From the NCBI RefSeq assembly GCF_039555335.1, contig NC_092635.1, forward strand, positions 55,774,258 through 55,838,257: DNA of 64,000 nucleotides. Direction: 5' to 3'. The position numbers and the translations under genes are program-made. Shown in pieces: positions 47,743 through 64,000 of this stretch. Source of the DNA: Amphiura filiformis. Its lineage: Eukaryota > Echinodermata > Ophiuroidea > Amphilepidida > Amphiuridae. The notes beneath the pieces are model-generated. The model was not told the DNA's origin. It did not search any database and saw nothing but the letters and a program-made list of their open reading frames with translations. How positions within the stretch are numbered: the stretch's first letter is position 1; each line of letters starts with the position of its first letter.

Positions 47743-48328
47743 GAATATTCATCATTTTCTACCCCGGTATCCAAAATCTGAAATCAATACACGTGTATCG
47801 GCGAGCATAGCGCACAGGTATTGATTTAGTTTCCCTGCCTGTACAATATTTAAGGCGTTGTCGCTATGTGGGGGACACTGTAAGTTTTGAGAGAAACGCA
47901 GGTAAGTTGTGGCAGAACCCCACTTACTTACTGCCTTGTTAGGAACTTGACCTGAAACATAAGGAATCAACCAGTTTTTTTTTTTGAGATCACAACCAGC
48001 AACAATCTACCCACTCATACTCCCAACTACCACCGCAACCTAGCTCCCTCCCTCGGACATAAATGTCTGAATCGGAATCTGAATCTGCACCACTGAATGT
48101 AAGGGACGCACCATTAGACTTCAAGGGGGGTTGGACGAAGTTGGGGTCGGGCAAAAATCGGGGCAGAATGATCCAAGCGTCGCCTTGCGTACGGTCGGCA
48201 CATGCGCTTACAAGAAATGTATAATTATATAAATCACAATTAGCGCTAATTTCAAAAACGCGTATGTTTTATATAACAAGCAAGTTTAGTGATTTCCAGA
48301 AAGAGTAACTTATTCGATCCCGCGCGCT

Positions 48329-49040
48329 TCAGGTGCAAGTTAGGACATGTACTGTGTACACGGTAGGCCTATGCCAAAAATCAGGTTTGAAAAAAAATCA
48401 TTAACCATTTTCATATTATAAGTTTGTATATTATGGGTTTAAAACTAAAGGATTGACCCTGGTCTTATTTGGAGTGTCACCCTAGGAGCTCCTAGGGAAG
48501 TATATAGCAATAGACTGGGCCCATGAACAAGGAGCAGTGCGGGTCCAAATTACATTCCTTATCTGCCATGTACGTTCAAGTTGTTCAGGTTTTTACACCC
48601 CCTCTTCTACGTGCCAAATAATTTTCACCCCCCCCTGTTCACACACCCAAAACTTTTTCACCCCCCTGACTCCAAAAAGTTTATGACCCCTACATATTTT
48701 CCATCCCCATCCCCCCACTACCACTACCAAGGTATTTCCAGGGCTGTGAACTTTTTGGAATTGCTTGGCGTAAGACAGAGTCGTACCGTGATTTATCGAC
48801 TACAATGTTCATTTTCACCCACGATTATTTGAGCCGTGGCGCCTGAGTCTGAAAAGCGGGGGGGATGCGTGAGATTTTACTCATTTTCCAGCATTTTGCG
48901 TGAGATTTTATTTATTTATTTATTTATTTATTTCTTATTTAACCTGGGGTGACCAATCAATGCACTGGCACTGTTCTCCCTTGGTTCCCAGGTATACTAC
49001 CTAGGAGTGAGATTATACTACCTTGGCGTGAGTGAGAAAT
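48329..49040. other. C-run and TTTA repeat DNA
   Basis: Contains ACCCCCCCCTG-type runs at 48590-48720 and a TTTA run at 48908-48938 followed by AACCTGGGGTGACC, perhaps the end of an old retroelement. No gene seen. Confidence 0.4.
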
Positions 49041-49561
49041 CCCAGCAAACACAAAACGTTTTCGACATCATTCGCAAAAGGTTATAAAAGGTTGTCAGAA
49101 AACGTTAAAATGTCGACAACGTTTTAATAACATTCCAAAAACATTTTTGAAAACTTGGTACAAAGCATTCTAAACAGAATGTTATTTTCGGGGTTATTTT
49201 GGGGTTGAAAAAATATTTTGCAAAAAATGTTTGCTCAAAATATTTACAATAACGTTTTTAAAATGTTTTCACGACCTTTATTATATAACCCGACATTTAA
49301 ATGTTATTAAAACGTTTTGTAAAAAACATTTTAAGAACATTTCTGTGTTTGCCGGGTGCAAATATTTTAACATAATGTTATTTAAGTTTTGACAAAATAT
49401 TTGGCCAAAAATGTTTGCAAAAATAGTTTACAATGACATTTCAAAAACATTTCAAAAATATTGTTGTAGTGTGTTTTCATACAAAACGTTTCAAAATGAT
49501 TTCATGGCCTTTACATAACCCGACATTTTAATGTTATTAGAACGTTTTTGTGTTTGCTGGG
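49041..49561. mobile_element. CCCAGCAAACAC palindromic element, copy 3
   Basis: Same ends and the same inner CGACATTTAAATG and AAAATATT blocks, but 521 bp, partly shortened on one half. It lies upstream of RPS6, about 0.7 kb before the start codon. Confidence 0.7.
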
Positions 49562-49679
49562 AAGTGACCCAATGCGTGAGACTCACATCACAGCCAATGC
49601 GTGAGAGCTGAACACTCTCTTTAGACTAAAATGAGTACCGGTAAGGGGCTATATTATGTGTACCCCATTTTCAAAATGG

Positions 49680-50110
49680 TCTGCCAAAAATCGCTTGCCC
49701 CCCCCCCTTTGGCCGTGCACAAACTCTTTGCCCCACCCCTTTTGACGTGCCAAAAACCTTTGCCCCCCCTTTTGACGAGCCAAAAAATCTTTGCCCCCCC
49801 CTTACACATGCAAGATTTTTGGGGACCCGAATTTAAAACCTTAAATTGTCTTATCATAGTGCGAGGGCAGCGAGTAGGAAATTTTGCATTATTAGTTAAA
49901 TGTGTTCCTAACGTTTTCCTACACCTTTTAGGGCGTACGCGTAATATAGAAATGGTGCCCAAAATATCTGTGCCCAAAATCGCTTGCTCCCCCCCTCTCC
50001 TTTTGACCTGCCAAAATTGCTTGACCCCCCTTTCGCCCTGCTAAAAATTCTCCCCCCCCCCCTTTTTTTGGCCTGCCAAGAAATCGTTCCCCCTCCCCCT
50101 ATAAATCACC
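49680..50110. repeat. C-run repeat with GACxTGCCAAAAA units
   Basis: Repeated units of a C run plus TTTTGACGTGCCAAAAA or GGCCTGCCAAGAAATCG, spaced 30-60 bp. The same unit occurs at 9988-10100 and, on the other strand, at 39320-39480. It ends about 150 bp before the RPS6 5' UTR. Proline-rich open frames across it are by-products. Confidence 0.6.
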
Positions 50111-50189
50111 AGACCGGGGTACACATGATTATTGCACTAAAAACCACCCCTAAATGCGCGGGACTGTCCGGGGGGACTGTATTGTAATG

Positions 50190-50307
50190 ATTTTGTTGAG
50201 TTGTCTAATTTTGCGACGACTGGATGGGTAGACAACGCAGTTCTCGTGATTTCTCGTGCCAACATCCTTTTATCTCGTCAGTCCGGTCTCGGGCCAAATT
50301 TGCCAAC
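50190..50307 (+). promoter_or_regulatory. Promoter-proximal region and TOP-like 5' UTR of RPS6
   Basis: The stretch before the RPS6 start contains a pyrimidine-rich run beginning with C (CCTTTTATCTCG near 50266), the expected form of a terminal oligopyrimidine (TOP) transcription start in ribosomal-protein genes. TOP messages are translationally controlled by growth signals. The UTR would be about 40 nt if transcription starts there. The start site is inferred. Confidence 0.5.
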
Positions 50308-60153
<9,846 letters not shown>

Positions 60154-60249
60154 ACATGATCAAATCAACCAAGCCCTAAAATGGAACCCACTCATCACCT
60201 GTTATGGAATACAGACAAATCTTGCACACACCCATATCAATCATGGACA

Positions 60250-60415
60250 AATAAAAGCATAGTACTCAAATGAACATTTCTGTGAGCTACTGTCAACCCA
60301 ACTCAACTGTGGTGCAAAAAAGAAAGAAATAAAGCCACTTGTTGGAGAAGATGGATAAAACATGTGTGAAGCGTACTTTTTTGTTTCCCCGAGTTTTAAA
60401 AACAGTTTCAATAAA
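60250..60415 (+). terminator. Candidate poly(A) signals of RPS6
   Basis: AATAAA hexamers stand at 60250-60255, 60328-60333 and 60410-60415, about 100, 175 and 260 nt past the stop. The first would give the short 3' UTR normal for a ribosomal-protein gene. An inverted-repeat element starts at about 60432, just after the last hexamer. Confidence 0.6.
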
Positions 60416-60431
60416 ACAGTCATCAGCACTT

Positions 60432-60913
60432 TAAGGGAGGTACTACACCCATTGTGGGTTTTTTTGCATTTTGTGAAGAAATGCAGGGTCAAAATTTCGT
60501 TTCACAGTGCGAGAATCAATCTTGATTCTTGCAGAATAAATTTGCGGGAATCATTTGATTCTCGCAAATCAAACTTCTGTGTAAACTGCAAACGTTTGCG
60601 GGAATCAATTTGATTCATGCAAATCTGTTTACGAGAATCTTTGCAAGAATCAATTCTCTGATTCACGCTGAAATGAGAAAAAAAATTGACTAGGTGGTAT
60701 GCAAAATGAAGGGGCAAATCTTCTCCTTCTATTGGTGGCATCTGTATCAATATAGCTTGCATGCTTTTAAAGGTAGAAGCCAAAAAGTGAAGCTACATTG
60801 ATGCCACCAGTAGACCGAGATTTGCCCCTTCATTTTGCATACCACTTGGTCCAATTTGTTTTCTCATTTCTTCACAAAATAAAAAAAAAATGCAATGGGT
60901 GTAGAACCTCACT
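60432..60913. mobile_element. Palindromic MITE just past the RPS6 poly(A) signals
   Basis: The left end AAGGGAGGTACTACACCCAT continues to TTGCATTTTGTGAAGAAATG. The right end is the inverted copy (CATTTCTTCACAAAATAAA, CAATGGGTGTAGAACCTC). The inner arms (GGTATGCAAAATGAAGGGGC against GCCCCTTCATTTTGCATACC) make the whole element foldable. Related ends (GGGGGTACTGCACCCCTGG) occur at 26342. No transposase. Confidence 0.75.
60484..60671. mobile_element. GATTCTCGC inverted-repeat element, copy 2, nested in the MITE
   Basis: Starts CAGGGTCAAAATTTCG and ends GATTCACGCTG, flanked by AAATG at 60479-60483 and 60672-60676. The uninterrupted right arm of the host MITE shows GAAGAAATGAGAAAA, proving the insertion point. 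Inside are alternating GATTCTCGCAAAT and ATTTGCGGGAATC blocks, as in 50862-51003. Confidence 0.7.
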
Positions 60914-61240
60914 GAGATATTCCTAAAGGACAGTTCATTAGACGATTTTGTTTGCATTTTTCATAGAAGTCATTAAATTTGTTGATGTTTCAACAACTAC
61001 CAGTTGTCTTTATCAATGCTGTGTTGATCTGCAGCAGCAGTTGCTCGACAGATATTTAGTTTGTTCAGCTTAGAATTGGTGAAAAAAACCCAAAAATGAA
61101 TCAAATCAATAGGGTTCTGAAAATTCGGTCAAATTATCTCTATGGAGGCAATTTAAATGAATAGAAAAGAAATTGTGGTTTGATTGCGAGACGACTGAGC
61201 ATGGGACATTTATGGGACAGGGAGCTTGAGTAGGGAATAA

Positions 61241-61507
61241 CCCAGCAAACAAAACGTTTCTTGGACATCATTCCAGAAAAGGTTGCTAGAATACGTTTAA
61301 ATGTCTGGTTGTTATATAACGGGCATATAAAGGTTATAAATTGTTTTAATAACATTCAAAAACAAGTGTTGGCAAATATATTTTACAATAACACATAAAA
61401 CATAAAAATATTTTTGTGTGTATTCATTCAAAACTTTTTTTATGTAAACCGAAACTCAAATTATAACCTGTTTAAAACATTTTAAAAACGTTTCTGTGTT
61501 TGCTGGG
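61241..61507. mobile_element. CCCAGCAAACAC palindromic element, copy 4 (short)
   Basis: A 267-bp member with ends CCCAGCAAACAAAACG and GTGTTTGCTGGG, flanked by TAA on both sides. Internal blocks are reduced and more diverged than in copies 1 and 2. It lies about 1.1 kb downstream of the RPS6 stop. Confidence 0.65.
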
Positions 61508-61824
61508 TAAGCTACAGGGTATCACCCCCCCCCCCTACACACACACACAGCCCCACTGGTATCGAAGTGAAACCTCTCGAATTCACCAATTTCATTCCTC
61601 ACCTACCCAGAACAAAAATTTGGTAAATTTCCCCCAGAATTTTTTTTACTACTGCAGCAGTTTGTATTCTGCTCGATATAGTAAATCTGCAAATGCATTA
61701 CACAACGCACGTAAATTTTAGAAGTTGCACACGCAATTTGACAAATCACACAAACAAAGAGTGATTTTTATTTGCCATCTGGTTTTATTCATAGCAGTTA
61801 TTCTTTTGAATCTCAACAGTAAAT

Positions 61825-62152
61825 GTATTGAAGCCACAGAATTGAAGGAGAACCTGGACTCCCTATACCGCCACATACAATAGCGCCATGAGCTATGGGG
61901 AGAAATGTTGGGGTATTCGAGTCCTTGCCGACGGTGTGCAGAGACAAACAAAAACAATTCTGTGTCTCATCTGAAGCATCTTTGTATTGCGTGCAGGTCG
62001 TATCAAGTGCACCCATCATCCATGTCGCAGTGACATAACAAATTGCCCTCGAGCGCATTCTGAGGGAAAGCGAATACCCACAATTTTGGCTCTCCATGGC
62101 TTTATGAAGATGGCGGTCGAGTCCTGGTTCTCCAATTCTGTGATTGAAGCAC
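61825..62152. mobile_element. 328-bp inverted-repeat element
   Basis: The left arm (GTATTGAAGCCACAGAATTG, GAGAACCTGGACTCCC, ATGAGCTATGGGGAGA) pairs with the right arm (CTCCATGGCTTTATGA, GAGTCCTGGTTCTCCAATTC, TGTGATTGAAGCAC), each about 100 bp with mismatches. No coding capacity. Confidence 0.65.
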
Positions 62153-64000
62153 ATCGGGGGAGGGGATATGACATAATACAACAAGGGCATAACCAGATAA
62201 CATGGATGAGATTTGATTAATCCATTTTAAGAATAAGATTTCAAAACTACATGTTTATTTCGCTTAATACCGAGAGCGCTACATACTCTACTCTGGTCAG
62301 CTCGTAATCGATGGGACTTGTAACATAGTGGACAGCGTACAAACAGCTTAGAGCACCACTTGAGCGAATTGTGTATTGCTTGGCTGACAGGCGATTTGGT
62401 GAATTTATGCAGGCGCAAGTTGGAACTTTATTGACGCCCAATAACAAAAACCAAATAATTCTGGCCAATTACGAGCTGATCATAGTATATATCACATCGT
62501 CATTGACTAATTGACTACTCCATGGAGTTTTCAATCTCCAAAATAAACTCCCGAGATTTTTTTCACCAATTATGTTCAATTTTGTTATGGCTAAGCTGCT
62601 AATATTTGCTTCCAAGTACATGTAGTGCACTTATGGGACTTTTTCTGCTGACAGGGTGGGATAGATGGAGTTAAATGCAAATTCTTTTTTTTAAGATTTG
62701 CTTATTGTAAGTGCCAAGTGTCGCTGATTGGCTGCTAACGTCATGCGTTATACCACCTGTCAGCATTGTGTAGCGGAGCAAACTGCTCCCCATTTTGGGA
62801 AAATGTGTGTGTGTATGTTGGGGTGGGTATACATGACCTCTCTGGGTGAGGTGAGGGACACAATTAAAACAAATACACAAGAAATTAAAGGTAATCTGCT
62901 TCAAACAATTAATGAAAGCTTTTTATTGCAAATGTTGACCTCAAAGAAATATGTTGCCAAACAAATGAAAATTGCCCAATTTGATTTCCCTGTATACATG
63001 TTTTTATTTACTGTACACATTTCTATTTCATTGATCAGTTTGACAACTACAGTATTTAGATGCCAATGAAAAAGTACTTATCTACCACCAATTTAATATT
63101 ATTGCATTAATTTTTCCAATCTTGACAAGTGATTCGTTCAAAAACAAAATTGTGGAAGTATTACTAAGGCACAGCATTCCAAAGCAAATTTAGCAAACAT
63201 GCATCTATCAAGTCAGACTAATTGTGGGTGATATTTAAATGCAAGAGATTCCAAGACACGAAAGTGTCCGAGATTTACACCCATGGATTACACGCTCTTT
63301 TCATCCCAAATTAAATTTATTTAAAAAAAAAAATAATTTCTTCTTTTTTATCAATATAATGTTTATTATACCTCATATAATTTCCCAACTTGGTGTAATT
63401 TCCATATTACACAATACAACATAAAGAAACAATTGTTAGTAAAATGAACAAGAAAAAACAATATCTGTGAATTAAAACGAAAGTGCAAGAACAAATTATA
63501 ATTACAATAGTGAACAGTTCAAAAATATAGAGAATACAACATGTTTGTATGATACGTAATATGTAAGAGCATACAACATATAATTATCAATGAGAAACGT
63601 GACAATTTGGCTACACTGCTGTATGATCTTCACATGTTTTACTCACTAGGTAGTTTTTTACTCTTCTGCAAACCTACATGTCATGACCCTTCATCTTTGA
63701 CACAAGCAAGGTTATTGTTCATTCCAACTTGAATTTTGTCAACACAATCTCTTATAGGTTTAAAATAATAAGCTCAATATGAAGTTGATAAATCGGTAAG
63801 CTACAAGTTCCATGAATTACATAATACAACATGCGCAAATTTTGTCACAAGCTACATCTGGACTTCTATGAAGTAAGCAAGTGTTCTACTGATACACATA
63901 ACAAAGATGACCCTTGTCTGAGTACTGGGCTGTACCTTAACACACGCCATCACAAGAGTGGCAGGTTATTTTTGCTGTTGGGCGGGAAACTCCAGTACAC
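62153..64000. other. No gene recognised
   Basis: AT-rich intergenic DNA to the right edge. Short open frames here show no family resemblance. It may include the flank of a further gene beyond the window. Confidence 0.4.

Larger units (their letters stand above)
38085..48328 (-). mobile_element. Ty3/Gypsy-type LTR retrotransposon fossil, broken
   Basis: Old, broken copy on the minus strand. Its terminal repeats are at about 38085-38633 and 46502-48328. They share AAGATAACCGGG-like, GAGAGAAACGCAGGTAAGTTG and CACAATTAGCGCTAATTTC blocks. The right one is enlarged by a block of about 1.3 kb related to 29.72-30.70 kb. A primer-binding-site-like TGGTGTCAGAAGTG lies just inside the right repeat. Gag-like coding remains lie at about 44358-46498 and integrase-region remains at about 40556-41378; most of the rest of pol is not recognisable. 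Many breaks and large losses. The terminal repeats look clearly diverged, suggesting a fairly old insertion. A LINE is inserted inside. Confidence 0.65.

Noticed and set aside
49631-50187. Pro/Leu-rich proteins upstream of RPS6
   Set aside because: Caused by C-run repeats; no start context or domain.

Overview
The window is intron-rich, repeat-rich animal DNA with GT-AG introns of a few hundred to several thousand bases. The host genes, the non-LTR and Penelope-like elements, and the many fold-back and terminal-inverted-repeat (TIR) elements suggest a marine invertebrate deuterostome. An echinoderm, perhaps a brittle star, is my best guess, but this rests on general resemblance and not on a search. 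I recognise two host genes, both on the + strand.

Gene 1 (935-27704, 5' end beyond the left edge) is a ROCO-family protein. I placed 25 exons by splice signals and reading phase, and they add up to 4095 nt in one open frame (1364 residues plus stop). The order is eight visible ankyrin repeats (seven on near-identical tandemly duplicated exon units), a Roc GTPase domain with an intact P-loop and switch motifs, a COR domain, a DAPK-like post-COR region, and three CARD-like domains. An ankyrin-Roc-COR core carrying three CARD-like modules looks like an innate-immune or cell-death sensor and is the most interesting item here. Sequence left of the window could add more ankyrin repeats or a kinase domain.

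Gene 2 (50308-60153) is ribosomal protein S6, in five exons starting with a two-codon first exon (ATG AAG) behind a TOP-like 5' UTR. Exon 2 carries one extra base relative to the conserved frame, which is either an assembly error or a real lesion. Intron 3 holds a truncated LINE ending within about 35 bp of the next splice acceptor.

The rest is mostly mobile DNA. From 4.2 to 9.25 kb lies a long-TIR element, then a three-level nest (TIR element containing a Penelope-like element containing a hAT-like element). Introns of gene 1 hold several short inverted-repeat elements, a LINE, tRNA-derived repeats and a fold-back element with a telomere-like centre. From 29.7 to 48.3 kb is a mobile-element graveyard: a LINE with a recent 1.57 kb internal tandem duplication, and a broken Ty3/Gypsy-type LTR fossil with a LINE inserted inside it with an 8-bp target duplication. 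Four copies of a CCCAGCAAACAC-ended palindromic family are spread along the window. I see no recognisable gene in 28.4-50.2 kb or after 60.4 kb apart from element-derived reading frames.
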